Assembly: GCF_009870825.1 (NCBI RefSeq)
Contig: NZ_WTWY01000003.1
Coordinates: 372,001-436,000 of the forward strand
From: Paenibacillus sp. USDA918EY
GTDB lineage: Bacteria; Bacillota; Bacilli; Paenibacillales; Paenibacillaceae
Length of the DNA: 64,000 bases
Direction of reading: 5' to 3'
A program made the translations under genes and the position numbers. The stretch's first letter is position 1. Each line of letters opens with the position of its first letter. The notes below the pieces were generated by a model. It was not told the origin of the DNA and did not search any database. It saw only the letters and a list, made by a program, of their open reading frames with translations. Positions 19,459 through 29,300 of this stretch are shown in pieces.

Positions 19459-19743
19459 AAAAACAAAAAGACCCCTGTCCGTCAAGGGACGAGGAGTCGT
19501 GGTACCACCCTTATTAGACATACCCTCAGCTTAGCGGCACGTCTCACTTCTGGCCTTTTAACGCAAGGTGTACGGGTAAGCCTACTTGCCTGCGGGAAAA
19601 CAGACGTTCAGATACCGGCTCCGGAATGAACTTCGGCGGGTGCGGTGATTCGGGTGCTTTCAGTCTACCGGCACGCCGTCCCTGTCAACACGTTCTCCGC
19701 TTACTCTTTCCTTCATAGCCTGTAAGTCGCAAATGATTAAATT
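19459..19743 (-). promoter_or_regulatory. T-box leader of the DAHP synthase gene, probable UUC (Phe) specifier
   Basis: The minus strand shows the conserved T-box core AAGGGTGGTACCACG (near 19514-19499), followed by a terminator (GACTCCTCGTCC...GGACAGGGGTC then TTTTTGTTTTT, about 19500-19459). Upstream is a Stem I region with the loop text CTGAAAGC and a specifier region GAAGTTCATTCCGGAGCC. By alignment with the tyrS leader in this window (GAATTACACTCTGGAGC, specifier TAC), the specifier is TTC at 19630-19628, which reads phenylalanine. Low charged tRNA-Phe would favour the antiterminator and raise aroA expression. Confidence 0.88.
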
Positions 19744-19749
19744 ACATGC

Positions 19750-19778
19750 ATTGTATTACAACCTGCACCGGGTGGCAA
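19750..19778 (-). promoter_or_regulatory. Sigma-A promoter of the T-box/DAHP synthase transcript
   Basis: TTGCCA (19778-19773) and TACAAT (19755-19750) on the minus strand, 17 bases apart. The expected start near 19743 lies just before the T-box Stem I. Confidence 0.75.
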
Positions 19779-19857
19779 GCATTTTATTTAACGCATAATT
19801 GCTTCATTGCAGCGAAGAAAAACCATCCTGCCCGAAAAAGAACCGTAAAAACGCTCG

Positions 19858-20046
19858 TTACGCTATAGGCTGTTTTTCCGCTCGTTTATCCTTGATAGCC
19901 CTGTTGTAGCAGTTGATCAGCTCGTCGAGCACCATGGACTGCCTGATCACTTTGGGGTTCCATACGTCGCCGTACCGGTTTACCATCCGATATAACCTCT
20001 GCCTGGCCTCCTCGATGGAATTTTGCGTGGATTCCGTGCTATTCAT
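19858..20046 (-). CDS. Spo0E-family aspartyl-phosphate phosphatase-like protein
   Basis: A 62-residue protein of the Spo0E-like family, small helical-hairpin phosphatases that remove phosphate from Spo0A and so hold back sporulation. The family core is present: IEEARQRLYRMVNRYG, then SMVLDELINCYNR, which matches the SQxLDxLI motif with Met in place of the Gln. AGGGAGG lies 11 bases before the ATG. It is a single gene; a promoter-like element overlapping a palindrome lies about 260 bases upstream. Confidence 0.82.
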   Translation of the reverse strand: MNSTESTQNSIEEARQRLYRMVNRYGDVWNPKVIRQSMVLDELINCYNRAIKDKRAEKQPIA

Positions 20047-20290
20047 GAATTGGTTTACCTCCCTAAAATTTGGCTCAACTTGATCTGTTCACCAATGCTT
20101 CAGCATGCTCGGCTCATCTATTCTCTTCACTGGTCCAACTCTTATTCGGGCGGTATTTCCCTCCCCCTGACATCAGGCGGCAAAAAGCTATGTATGAAGC
20201 AGCAGTCCTTCTGCATCGGGCTGTAAATTTTCGTCAGTAACTGCCGTTTGCCAGCGATTCCTCCGTTGGAAGAAAAATACATATTTTAGG

Positions 20291-20340
20291 ATATTATCTG
20301 TATACAGATAATATTATGTTGGATTTTATACGCTGGTCAA
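20291..20340 (-). promoter_or_regulatory. Perfect 24-bp palindrome over a possible promoter
   Basis: Bases 20291-20314 form a perfect 24-base palindrome (half-site ATATTATCTGTA). On the minus strand TTGACC (20340-20335) and TAATAT (20316-20311) are 18 bases apart, so the palindrome would cover the -10 region of a promoter pointing at the Spo0E-like gene. The dyad has the size and symmetry of a dimeric repressor's operator; the repressor is not identifiable. The palindrome is certain, the promoter is tentative. Confidence 0.55.
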
Positions 20341-20512
20341 TAACAAAATGAGAATCTATGAAAATAAATTTTATTTTTTCAAATGTCGGGTGAAAACCTT
20401 GTCAAACGATGTATGGCGGATTGTCATTCCATGCAAAATCCTCCCGTAAAACCGCTGCCTGCAGCCCCGCCCCGTTCAGGTAAAACTTGGTCGACATGCA
20501 ATTAGACGCGAA

Positions 20513-20540
20513 GAAAAAAACGACATTTCTGCCGTTTTAT
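20513..20540 (-). terminator. Intrinsic terminator of the sugar importer operon
   Basis: On the minus strand AAAACGGCA and TGTCGTTTT pair around GAAA (a mismatch or wobble near the loop), followed by TTTT. It lies about 45 bases after the stop of the last permease gene. Confidence 0.65.
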
Positions 20541-20584
20541 AGTTGATCCTTTGCAAATGCATATTCGTTTTTAACACGCCATGT

Positions 20585-21433
20585 TTAACCTTTGACTGCG
20601 CCTTCGGTCAACCCTTTTTCGATAAACTTGGAAATGAACAAATAAATGAGCAGGATCGGCATGACCGTCAGCGTAACTGCGGTTGCCATCAGGCCGAAGT
20701 CGGTTCCGTATTGCGAGCTGATCTCGCTGAGCAGCGCGACGATTGGACGCACCTTCTCCTTGCTTACGAAAATAAGCGCGGAGAACAAGTCGTTGTACGA
20801 CCATAAAAATACGAAAATGCTAACCGATGCAAACGCCGGCCTTGAAACCGGCATGAAAATTTTCGTGAACATCTGCCACCGGTTGCAGCCGTCCATAAAT
20901 GCCGCTTCTTCGAGTTCCTTGGCGATCGTTGACATATACCCGGCAATGACAAGCGTCGCAAAGGTCAGATTGCCGGCCGTTTGCGGCAAAATGAGTCCCC
21001 AGTATGTATTGACCAGGCTGGTCTTGATCAAAAATTCATATACCGGTACGACCGTCGCAAAGGCGGGCACCAGCAACGTCGCATACAAAATGGAATTGAT
21101 GAACCGTTTGCCCCGAAACGTAAATCTGGATAACACGTAGGCGGCCAATCCCCCGAACAGAAGCACGCACAGCACCGTGCCTCCGGACATGATCAGGCTG
21201 TTCACGTAGCTTCTGCCGATGTTGATCCGATCAAATGCGGTCGTATAGTTTATGAACACGGGTTCCAGGGCGAGCGAAAAGGATTTGTTCATCACGTCCC
21301 GGGATTCTTTAAACGAGTTGTTGACGATCCAGAACAGCGGATAAATCGTCGTCATCGCCCAGGCCGAAAGTACGATGTACATCAGCGCCGTGCCGAGTTT
21401 GAAACGATTTTTGCTCTTCATAGCTGGCTGCAT
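20585..21433 (-). CDS. Carbohydrate ABC transporter permease, MalG type
   Basis: A 282-residue membrane protein with about six helices and the EAA loop (ELEEAAFMDGCNRWQMFTKIFMPVSRP), ending FIEKGLTEGAVKG as in CUT1 inner-membrane permeases. It is the third gene of a leftward binding protein-MalF-MalG set. TAGGGGTG precedes the ATG. No ATPase is encoded with it. Confidence 0.9.
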   Translation of the reverse strand: MQPAMKSKNRFKLGTALMYIVLSAWAMTTIYPLFWIVNNSFKESRDVMNKSFSLALEPVFINYTTAFDRINIGRSYVNSLIMSGGTVLCVLLFGGLAAYVLSRFTFRGKRFINSILYATLLVPAFATVVPVYEFLIKTSLVNTYWGLILPQTAGNLTFATLVIAGYMSTIAKELEEAAFMDGCNRWQMFTKIFMPVSRPAFASVSIFVFLWSYNDLFSALIFVSKEKVRPIVALLSEISSQYGTDFGLMATAVTLTVMPILLIYLFISKFIEKGLTEGAVKG

Positions 21434-21457
21434 AACGATTACACCCCTAATAACAGC

Positions 21458-22315
21458 TTAATATGTGATTTCCTCGCTTTTTAACAAACGATTGGCTACC
21501 AAAGCGATCACGACCCCAAGCACGACCATGTAAATGGCGACCGTAGAGCCGTAACCGAAATTCTGGTCGACCATCGCCTTTTTGTACATGTAGGTCCCTA
21601 ACACGTCGGTGCCGTTTTGCGCTCTGGAAATGACCCACACGAAATCGAATACTTTCAAGGTGCCGGTGATCGCGAGCGTAATGACGACCTTGATGTCGCT
21701 CAAAATGAGCGGAATGGTGAGCCTGACCATTTTTTTGAAGCCGGTAATGCCTTCGATTTTGCCGGCGTCGTAATAATCCTCGGGAATTTTGGACATCGCC
21801 GTCACGAACAGGACGAAATAAAAGCCGACGTAATGCCACACGGTCGGAATCGCGATTGCTTTCAGCGCGTTGTTCTCGCTGAGCCACAGCACTTTCTCGA
21901 AGCCCAAACCGGCCAATACGTTGTTGAGCAGCCCGAAATTGTAGTTATAGAACAAAACGAACAACAGCGAAATGGCTGTGCCGGAAATGACGACGGGAAA
22001 AAAGAAGACGGATCGGAAAAAACCTTTCAGCTTCGTAATGTTGTCTACCATAACCGCCAGCAGCAAGGCGATCCCCACTTGGAAAACAAGGACGTAAAGC
22101 ATAATTTCAAGCGTGTGCAGCGTTGCAGCGCCCAGCAGCTTGTCGGAGAATAAACGTTCGTAGTTATCCCAGCCGATAAACTTTTTGTCGAAAAAACCTT
22201 TGGTCCGGTAAAAGCTGAAGTACAAGCTTTTGAAAAACGGATAATACAAAAATACGGTCAAAAACGCAGCCATCGGGAACAAAAAGATCCAGATATACTT
22301 TCGATCGCCCTTCAT
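21458..22315 (-). CDS. Carbohydrate ABC transporter permease, MalF type
   Basis: A 285-residue membrane protein, first permease of the set, with about six helices and an EAA loop (YYDAGKIEGITGFKKMVRLTIPLI). I place the start at the ATG at 22315; GTG codons 9 and 12 bases upstream are in frame, but AAGTGGTG, the best ribosome-site text available, overlaps them. It ends 24 bases before the MalG-type gene. Confidence 0.87.
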   Translation of the reverse strand: MKGDRKYIWIFLFPMAAFLTVFLYYPFFKSLYFSFYRTKGFFDKKFIGWDNYERLFSDKLLGAATLHTLEIMLYVLVFQVGIALLLAVMVDNITKLKGFFRSVFFFPVVISGTAISLLFVLFYNYNFGLLNNVLAGLGFEKVLWLSENNALKAIAIPTVWHYVGFYFVLFVTAMSKIPEDYYDAGKIEGITGFKKMVRLTIPLILSDIKVVITLAITGTLKVFDFVWVISRAQNGTDVLGTYMYKKAMVDQNFGYGSTVAIYMVVLGVVIALVANRLLKSEEITY

Positions 22316-22375
22316 CTTTATCACCACTTGAGTTTTAATTTTCGAAGAAGCCGTCCAGCTGTAAACCTAAAAGAT

Positions 22376-22405
22376 GACGCCGCCTCCGAGGAGGACGGCG
22401 TATCC
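22376..22405 (-). repeat. Intercistronic hairpin between binding protein and permeases
   Basis: A GC-rich inverted repeat (ACGCCGTCCT with AGGCGGCGT, one extra base) lies in the gap after the binding-protein gene, without a long T run. Such hairpins commonly protect the upstream message or reduce read-through, so that the binding protein exceeds the permeases. Confidence 0.6.
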
Positions 22406-22459
22406 GGATCAAGCTTTTGGGTCAAACGTTTGGTTCAAGCTGCTTGTTAGGCTAAGCTC

Positions 22460-23797
22460 TTACTTTTTATTCGCATCCTCAATTTCTTTCGCTTCCTTCA
22501 GCACTTCGGCCGGGGATTTTTTGCCCGTTACGACGGCTTGAACGCCGGCACGCAACGTCGAGAACGTCTCAGGTGCAACTACGTTGTCGATCGGTCTGCT
22601 TACCGAAGGTGCGCCGGCAGCCAAAGCAAAACCGTCATTGGCTACTTGGGTTGCGCCCTTGGTCTCTACGCCTGCAGCAGCCGGGAGACCGCCGTTGGCA
22701 AGAGAGATTTTTTCGATAACATCTTTAGAAGTCATGTGTTTCAGCAATTCGATCGCCGCGTCTTTCTTGTCCGCATTATCGTATGTTGCTTTGGAAAGAT
22801 AGAATCCGCTTCCGTAACCGCCGATAATTTCTTTGCCCGTGCCGACTCCGCCTGGCATGGCCGGGAATGGAAGGATTGTCGTATTATCAATAACGGCAGG
22901 TTCTTTCCATGCTCCCGACGCCCACGAACCTTCAATGATCATTGCGGCTTTGCCTTCAGCGTAATAGTTGGAAGCCATGCTGAGATCAATGGTGGCCGCA
23001 TCTTTAGGGAAAGCGCCCAGATCGTACAGTTCTTTCATTGCGGCATAGCCTTTCTCCCAGTTCGGATCGATGCCGTTGGCCAGACCGCTGTCATGCCCCT
23101 TCGCACCTGCGGCCGAGAGAATAAAATGTTCGATGACATAGTGCGATTGGTCAAACGGAGCCGCAAGCGGGATGATTCCTTTTTTGGAAAGGGTCGAAAC
23201 GGCTGTTTTCAGCTTATCCCAGTCCGTCGGAAGCTCCAGGTTGTTATCGGCAAAAATCTTTTTATTTACGAACAAGCCTTCATAGTAGCCCGTTAACGGA
23301 ATGGCGTAAATGTTGCCGTCCTGCATTCTTGTATTTTCGAGAGCCGTCGGGTTGAAACCCGCCTTCCATTCCGGATTCGCATCCAAAATGTCGTTCATCG
23401 AAACCACTTTGCCTGCGTCCACAAAGCCTTGCGCGTCGGCACCAACGAAGTAGAAAAGCAAGTCCGGTTCATTGCCGGAGTTCATGTCCGTGTTGACTTT
23501 CGTTCTGAAACCGTCGTCGTTGGCGGACATGGTATCGTTTTCAACTTTCACGTTCGGATTTTTCGATACGAAATCGTCGATTGCGGCCTGGAAAGCCTCG
23601 CGCGCCGCGTCGGTGCCGCCGAACGTCGAGAATACGCGGAGCTTCACGTCTTTTTTCGGCGCTTCTTCCTTCGGTTTTTCCGATCCCGTTTTCGGCTGTT
23701 CGGACGCCGTGTTCTTTTCCTCGGCTTTGCCGCATGCGGCCAGGAACATCGCGAAGACGACCATCATGCTCAAAAGAATCAATGAAGACCTTTTCAC
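22460..23797 (-). CDS. Sugar ABC transporter substrate-binding lipoprotein (CUT1)
   Basis: A 445-residue lipoprotein with a GTG start (AAGGGGGA upstream). The signal has lipobox LAAC near residue 21, then a Lys/Glu-rich linker. The body is a family 1 extracellular solute-binding protein with AIPLTGYYEGLFVNK, IIEGSW and GGYGSGFYLSK segments. It supplies the MalF/MalG-type permeases downstream. No enzyme or regulator gene lies beside it, so the substrate class (di- or oligosaccharide) cannot be narrowed. Confidence 0.88.
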   Translation of the reverse strand: MKRSSLILLSMMVVFAMFLAACGKAEEKNTASEQPKTGSEKPKEEAPKKDVKLRVFSTFGGTDAAREAFQAAIDDFVSKNPNVKVENDTMSANDDGFRTKVNTDMNSGNEPDLLFYFVGADAQGFVDAGKVVSMNDILDANPEWKAGFNPTALENTRMQDGNIYAIPLTGYYEGLFVNKKIFADNNLELPTDWDKLKTAVSTLSKKGIIPLAAPFDQSHYVIEHFILSAAGAKGHDSGLANGIDPNWEKGYAAMKELYDLGAFPKDAATIDLSMASNYYAEGKAAMIIEGSWASGAWKEPAVIDNTTILPFPAMPGGVGTGKEIIGGYGSGFYLSKATYDNADKKDAAIELLKHMTSKDVIEKISLANGGLPAAAGVETKGATQVANDGFALAAGAPSVSRPIDNVVAPETFSTLRAGVQAVVTGKKSPAEVLKEAKEIEDANKK

Positions 23798-24366
23798 TTG
23801 CCAAATCCCCCTTAAAAAATAGTTTCATGTTTCGCACAGGCCCCATAAATCGGTTCTTGATGCAACGCAAGTTGGATGCTTTGGTCAGGTCGTCTTTCGA
23901 ACATGCGCTCTCCAAATTTCGATTGGATTTTTCCTCCTTATGGAAAATTCGGAGATGGCAGCTGCTTCGGAACCCTTGTCCCCTTCGCTCCCCCTGCTGC
24001 TCTTCAAGTCCTAGTTACGATGTTGAACCTATGCGCTGTTTGGCTTTTGCTGCCTGTTCTTATCATACATTAGTTGCAAATTTTGTAAGGGGATACATTC
24101 CTCTAAACGACGGGGAAATATCGCTAACCGAAGGCGTTTTCCCATACGCGGGTGCTTTTCGCCGGGCTTTCGCCGCCAGATCGGGACGCCGGTTTTCCCT
24201 GTTTTTCGCGACAAAAAGCGCCACCGGAACAGCAGCGGCACGAATCTGAATAGGTATGCCGATGGCTGTTCCCGGAAGGCGCTGAATAAGCCTAAGCCGA
24301 TGCATGTTTCAAAATGCGGCAGCAGCGCCGATAACATCGGCGACAGCTTCGCCCTGCAAGATTGCA
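23798..24366. other. Intergenic region between acyltransferase and sugar-binding protein
   Basis: About 570 bases without a supported gene. The right side (23798-24060) should hold the promoter of the importer operon, but no well-spaced pair was found. A short dyad (CGCCGAT AAC ATCGGCG, 24326-24342) lies just after the acyltransferase stop, without a T run. The GC-rich part at 24115-24366 has long open frames but no start with a ribosome site. Confidence 0.5.
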
Positions 24367-25587
24367 CTACCTGTTGTTCGCGCTGAGATAAGCGCGGGAG
24401 TCGGCGCGGACATCGCCGTTTTTGGCGCCTCCCCGCCGCAGCCTGTTCCGTCCGGCCCCTACGATCCAGCGGCCTCCCGGCATATGCGACAGCGTATAGC
24501 TGATGCCGAGCGAAGCCACAACCGTCAGCACAAACGTCAGCAGCGTAACCGATAGATGGCTCCCCGCAAGGTACAGGGGACGGGTAAAATAGGCGATCAC
24601 ATAAATGACCAAAGCATGCACGAGATATCCGCCGAACGAATAGGTGCCGATCCATGAAAGCAAACGCAAACAGGCTTTGTTCCGCTCCCGCAGGAGGATC
24701 AGCAGCCCGTACAACAACAGCATTTGCGCCACGATGATGATAAACGTCGAAGGTTTAAGGTACGTGGAAATGTTCAGGTTGACGGTTTCCCCCGATCCCC
24801 GGAGCACGTCATAACCGAGCCGGATATACATCCCGAGAAAAACAAGCCCGCTCCAAGGAAGCAGCTTCGTGCACCATGACCGCCAGTTCGCGATGCTTGC
24901 GGCGCATACCGCGCCAAGCACGAAATAAAACCCGTACATCAGAAACGAATAGCTGCGGTATTCCAGCAAAGCGGCCCACGGTCCGCCGAGGTTCGCAGCC
25001 CATGAGCCCATCCGGTAATACGAAACATACAGCAGCGCGATGTAACATGCGCCGGTAACGGCGAGCAGGGCAAAGACTCCTCTTGTCCGCGTCCGTCCTT
25101 CCAGAAGCTCGAAACCGCTGCGGGCTTGTCTATAAAGGGCGGCCAACAGCGGAAAAAACAGATAAAACTGAATGATCATGATAATAAACCATAATTGGTA
25201 ACCGGTTTGCGGCGTAACCAGCTCGCGGAGCAGGCTCCTCCAATCTTGTCCGCCTTTTTGCCAAAACGACGGCGTGAACACGCGGACATACAGCCAATAA
25301 ATAAACGTCCAGCAAAGAAAAGGAACGTAGACGGTTTCAAGCCTTTTGCGGATGAACGCGAAATAATGAAGCCGCCCGCTGTAGTTGTAAAACATCAGAA
25401 CGGCGGACAAAAAAACAAAGGTCGGCGTTCCGAAACGGGTCAGATGGTACATCATCGTCAGCATCGTGGAGTCCGCTGGTTCAATATCGGCCCTGTAAAT
25501 GTACTCAGCGATCGAATGCTGCATGACAATGGCGAAAAAAGCCAGTCCCCTCAGCTGCGTCCATTCCTCAATGCGCGGTTTGCCCAT
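24367..25587 (-). CDS. Membrane acyltransferase, acyltransferase-3 family
   Basis: A 406-residue integral membrane protein with about ten helices. The N-terminal active-site region LRGLAFFAIVMQHSI carries the conserved Arg and His of acyltransferase-3 enzymes (OafA/OatA and IcaC-like), which O-acylate cell-surface polysaccharides or lipids. GGAGGAG precedes the ATG at 25587; an in-frame start 33 bases upstream has no such site. There is no linked SGNH domain and no glycan operon nearby, so the acceptor is unknown. The C-terminus is basic and cytoplasmic. Confidence 0.87.
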   Translation of the reverse strand: MGKPRIEEWTQLRGLAFFAIVMQHSIAEYIYRADIEPADSTMLTMMYHLTRFGTPTFVFLSAVLMFYNYSGRLHYFAFIRKRLETVYVPFLCWTFIYWLYVRVFTPSFWQKGGQDWRSLLRELVTPQTGYQLWFIIMIIQFYLFFPLLAALYRQARSGFELLEGRTRTRGVFALLAVTGACYIALLYVSYYRMGSWAANLGGPWAALLEYRSYSFLMYGFYFVLGAVCAASIANWRSWCTKLLPWSGLVFLGMYIRLGYDVLRGSGETVNLNISTYLKPSTFIIIVAQMLLLYGLLILLRERNKACLRLLSWIGTYSFGGYLVHALVIYVIAYFTRPLYLAGSHLSVTLLTFVLTVVASLGISYTLSHMPGGRWIVGAGRNRLRRGGAKNGDVRADSRAYLSANNR

Positions 25588-25718
25588 GAAAACTCCTCCT
25601 TCGTTTGCAATTACGCGCAAGTATACCGTTTGAATATTAAACGAACCTTAAAGCGGGCGATAGGAAATGGCTTTTGAATCGGGGAACCGCCGCCGTGGGA
25701 GCTTGTTTCCAAGCCATG

Positions 25719-25760
25719 CAAAAAAAACGTACAGTCCCGTCCAGGAAGGGACCGTACGTT
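25719..25760 (-). terminator. Intrinsic terminator of the HbpS/GlcG-like gene
   Basis: On the minus strand ACGTACGGTCCC pairs with GGGACTGTACGT (one mismatch), followed by a run of T residues. It lies just after the stop at 25789. Confidence 0.85.
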
Positions 25761-25788
25761 GAAAATTGTCCGTTTCGAGCAGTCCGGA

Positions 25789-26268
25789 TCACCAACCGGA
25801 ACTTTCCTGAAATTGGACGCTGCCGATACGGGCATTGACGTTCGGGTTGGCGTTGCCCTGCATCGACTGGAATGCCTGCACCGCCGCTGCGGCGACTTCG
25901 GCATCCTGGACGCTGGTTCCCCCGCTGACGCCGATTCCGCCGACGATTTGCTCGCCGATTTGTAGCGGAATGCCGCCCCCGAGAATGACGACCCTGCCGC
26001 GATTGGTCGTGTTGATCCCGAAAGAAGGCCCGCCCGGCTGCGCCGCCTGCGTCAAATTGGCCGTCGGCATCTGCATGGCGACACTCGTCCAGGCTTTGTC
26101 TTTCGAAATCTCAATCCCGGCGATCCGGGCACGGTCCATCCGTTGAAACGCAATCAAATGGCCGCCGTCGTCCACGATGGCGATATTGCTTGCAAGCCCC
26201 ATCTGCCGCGATTTTTGCTCCGCCACGGCGATTAGTTTTTTTGCCGTCTCCAAAGATAACTTCGTCAA
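25789..26268 (-). CDS. HbpS/GlcG family protein
   Basis: A 159-residue protein that fits the GlcG/HbpS family (former DUF336): LETAKKLIAVAEQKSRQMGL, then IVDDGGHLIAFQRMDRA, then GGGIPLQIGEQIVGGIGVSGG. Streptomyces HbpS binds haem and senses oxidative stress, and GlcG genes occur in glycolate operons; which role applies here is unknown. It has no signal peptide, so a cytoplasmic protein is expected. The start is TTG, with AAGGAGTGA eight bases upstream. It is flanked by its own terminator and probably monocistronic. Confidence 0.85.
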   Translation of the reverse strand: MTKLSLETAKKLIAVAEQKSRQMGLASNIAIVDDGGHLIAFQRMDRARIAGIEISKDKAWTSVAMQMPTANLTQAAQPGGPSFGINTTNRGRVVILGGGIPLQIGEQIVGGIGVSGGTSVQDAEVAAAAVQAFQSMQGNANPNVNARIGSVQFQESSGW

Positions 26269-26377
26269 GCGATCACTCCTTACCCTGTGCTGCTACAGGA
26301 TATGCATGCAGCCGGGAAGCGTGATATTCGACTACGGCAAAATCAGGCACGGCGGCAAAGGATGGTTTCAATGCCGC

Positions 26378-29300
26378 TTAAGGCGAAACCGTTTTGAATT
26401 TCACCGTATGCGTCCTACCGATGGAACCCTGGACGTTCACCTGAATCGTCGTGACGCCGCCGCTTTGCGAAACCTGGACCGAATCGTCTTTCTGAGCAAC
26501 GGATAATCCCGGCTGACGAAGCTCGACCGTGACCACACTCTGTTGTTGGGTCGGATCCGATACCGCCAGCAGAAGTTCCCCGCTTGTTTCCTTCACCATA
26601 ACCGCCGCCGGATTTTTGGCGGTCATGGCGCCGATCGTGCCCGAACTCCAGAAGTTCGCGGCCGTGATGCCGAGGCGTTTGTGCTTGACGGCCTGCAGCG
26701 CCGCCGTATTGCTGAGAATCTCCACTTGAGGATTGCCGCCGTAACTTGCCGTTGCCGCCGCGTCTTTGCCGGGCAGCAGAACATACGAATACGCCGCATT
26801 GTTCGGAGTCGCACCGTGCTCGAACGCCAAACTTACGTAATTGCGGGTCAATGGCGTTTTCGACTCGCCGCTGTTGATTTCGCTCCAGGAACCGGTTCTG
26901 GATTCGCGCAAAGCATAGAGATCGGACGCCTCCGGAAAATAATAACCGATGTCCGAGCCGGGCACGTTGCCGGCAAGATGTGCCCATTTGACGCCCTTCA
27001 ACGTTTCCGACCAGCCGACCGCGCCGGGCTGCTTGATGCCGTTGACCGTCAGGGCGTTGTCGCCCGCATCGTTTATTTTGCGGTTATCGACGATCGTTTC
27101 GACCGGTTTGGGCCCTGCAGCCGTTTTGGTGATCCCTGCGCCAAGCGCCACGATTTCGTCATCGAACATAAACCACGATTTTTTCCCCGCCAGGCTGCTG
27201 CCCGTGACCTGCGAGAGGGAGAAATCCATGCCGGCCGTGCTGTAAAGCCCGTCGACGGAGGTGCCGCCGACCCATGTTTTGGTGTTCATGTAGCTTTTCC
27301 ATTCGCCCGGCGTCATGCCTTCCCCCGAACCGTCCGTGGTCGTTCCGGGAAGCCGGAACGCATTGACGGTCGGCCAAAAGCCGTTCCGATACTGAAGGAG
27401 GTCCTGGTTATACAGATAGGTCATGCCGATCCCCGTGTACCAACCCTTCAAATTTTCGTTATTCCCTTTTTCAAACGCGGAAATCCGGTTCGAAAACATG
27501 CTGAGTCCGAATCCGTAGCCCTCCCGCAAATGAACGACCCGGTCCATGCCGGCAAAAACCTGGCTATGAACCCATTCGCCGCGGGGCTGGATCGAGGCGT
27601 CGTTCATTAACCGCTTCACAAGGATCAGATCGTAAATGGACAAACCGGCGTAATAGTCGTCATAGGTGGTGTCTTTGCCGATCCATTCCTTGGACATGCT
27701 TTGGATGGAGGCGGCGACGTCGGCCGGCGCCCCTTCGGCCAGGCGAAGCAGCGTAACGATCGTACCCCGGGCGCTTCCCGACCCTTCCCGGGAAATCCCC
27801 CGCCCGTTTACCATATCCATATACAAGCCTTTATAAATGACGGGTTCAAACGTGTCCGTGACCCAGCGGTACACATTGTTTACGTTCGGATCGGTCACCG
27901 GCCATGGAGATCCGTTCAATAGATACGTCATGTCCGCGGCGCGGCTGAGCCAAACGGCGCCGTAGCCTGCCGTATAGGCGATGTTCGAATGCTGTACGAG
28001 CGAGCCGTCTTCGTATACGCCATCCCCATGGGTGGCATAAACGAACTCGGGGCCGATCGCGTCGCGTCCGAGCGTAATTTTGGCGCTGTTTTTGCCGATC
28101 ACCCCGCGCACGGTAACGACCAGCGCTTTATCCAGCAGATTGGCCCCCGTCATTTTGGTGCCTTTGACGCCAAGCACCGTCCCTTTGGCCGGGTCGGGAT
28201 CAAACGCATCCACGGCTTTCATGTAGTTGCCGATCTGCGCGGGCGTCAGCTGATCGTACATCAGCACGACGGCATCGTTCAAAATTTGCGGGGCGCCGAT
28301 CTCCCAATCCCACCAGTTGCCGTAGGCGCTTTTTTTCTCGTTGTACCGGTTTGCGTACATCCAGTCCAATGCGCCGATAATGGCGTCGCGCAGCTCCGGG
28401 TTACGGTAAAACCGGGAGCCTTCGGTGGCATAGGCGACGGCCATCGTCCGGATTCTGCCGTAAGCGCTTGAAATTTGGGCGGAATCGGTCGCGCTTTGCA
28501 AATCGTTCCATAGGTACGTCCGGCCTTCCGTTTTGTTCAAAAGGTCCAAATATCCGCTGCCCGCATCGTTGGACACGCTGTTATCCGTCCGGCCAACCGC
28601 CGCCCGGATATCCGGGTCGTCAGACGTGGAGCGGCTGCCTCCCGTCAATTTCTCCGTCCATTTCAGGCGGAGATTGCGGTACGCTTCGGCCGTTTCGGCC
28701 GATTCCACGTTCACCAGACATTCGGCTTTGATCCCGTCGGGCGTTGCCGCCGCAATTGTTGCCGTGCCGGCCCCGGCCGCCGTCAGCACCCCGTTCGAAT
28801 CCACCGCGACGACGTCGGGCCGGCTCGAGCTCCAAATGACCGTTTGATCCGCCGCATTGGCCGGCGTGATCGTCAGTCCCAGCGCCAAAGTTTCCCCGAC
28901 TCCCAGCGAGACGGCCGTTTGATCGAGCGCAAGGCCCGTAATCCTTCCATACTCCTCCAGTCTCACGTCGTCAAACCACGCCTTCCCCGTCCCCGTTTCG
29001 AGAAAAGGCTCAATGACCAGCTTGGTCACCCCCGAGGGGATGGTCATGTAGACCTGCTGCAAAGTCCAATCGTTCGTCCCGAGCAGCTTGTTCGAAGCCG
29101 GCCCGTCCCCGACCTTGCTGGAGTTGTAATATTGCGTTCGGAAATACGCCCCGGTACCGGCCACGTTTTCGGTCTTCACCCACATGCTCAGTTTATAGGA
29201 CTTGCCAGCGGCAATTTTGGTCGCCTTTTGGTTGACCGACACCCTGCTCGTTTGGAGAGCATCAAACGCCATGGACTGTTTCCCTTCATGATGTACGGCC

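Larger units (their letters stand above)
20047..20584. other. Intergenic region between Spo0E-like gene and sugar permease
   Basis: This gap holds the palindrome at 20291-20314, a leader of about 250 bases before the Spo0E-like gene with no clear structure, and a terminator for the incoming permease operon at 20513-20540. A 46-codon ORF (20142-20282, minus) begins just after the palindrome but has no ribosome site. I see nothing else. Confidence 0.6.

Noticed and set aside
20142..20282. A 46-codon minus-strand ORF starting just after the 24-bp palindrome
   Set aside because: No ribosome site before its ATG, no family likeness and no evidence beyond an open frame; kept only as a note in the gap entry.
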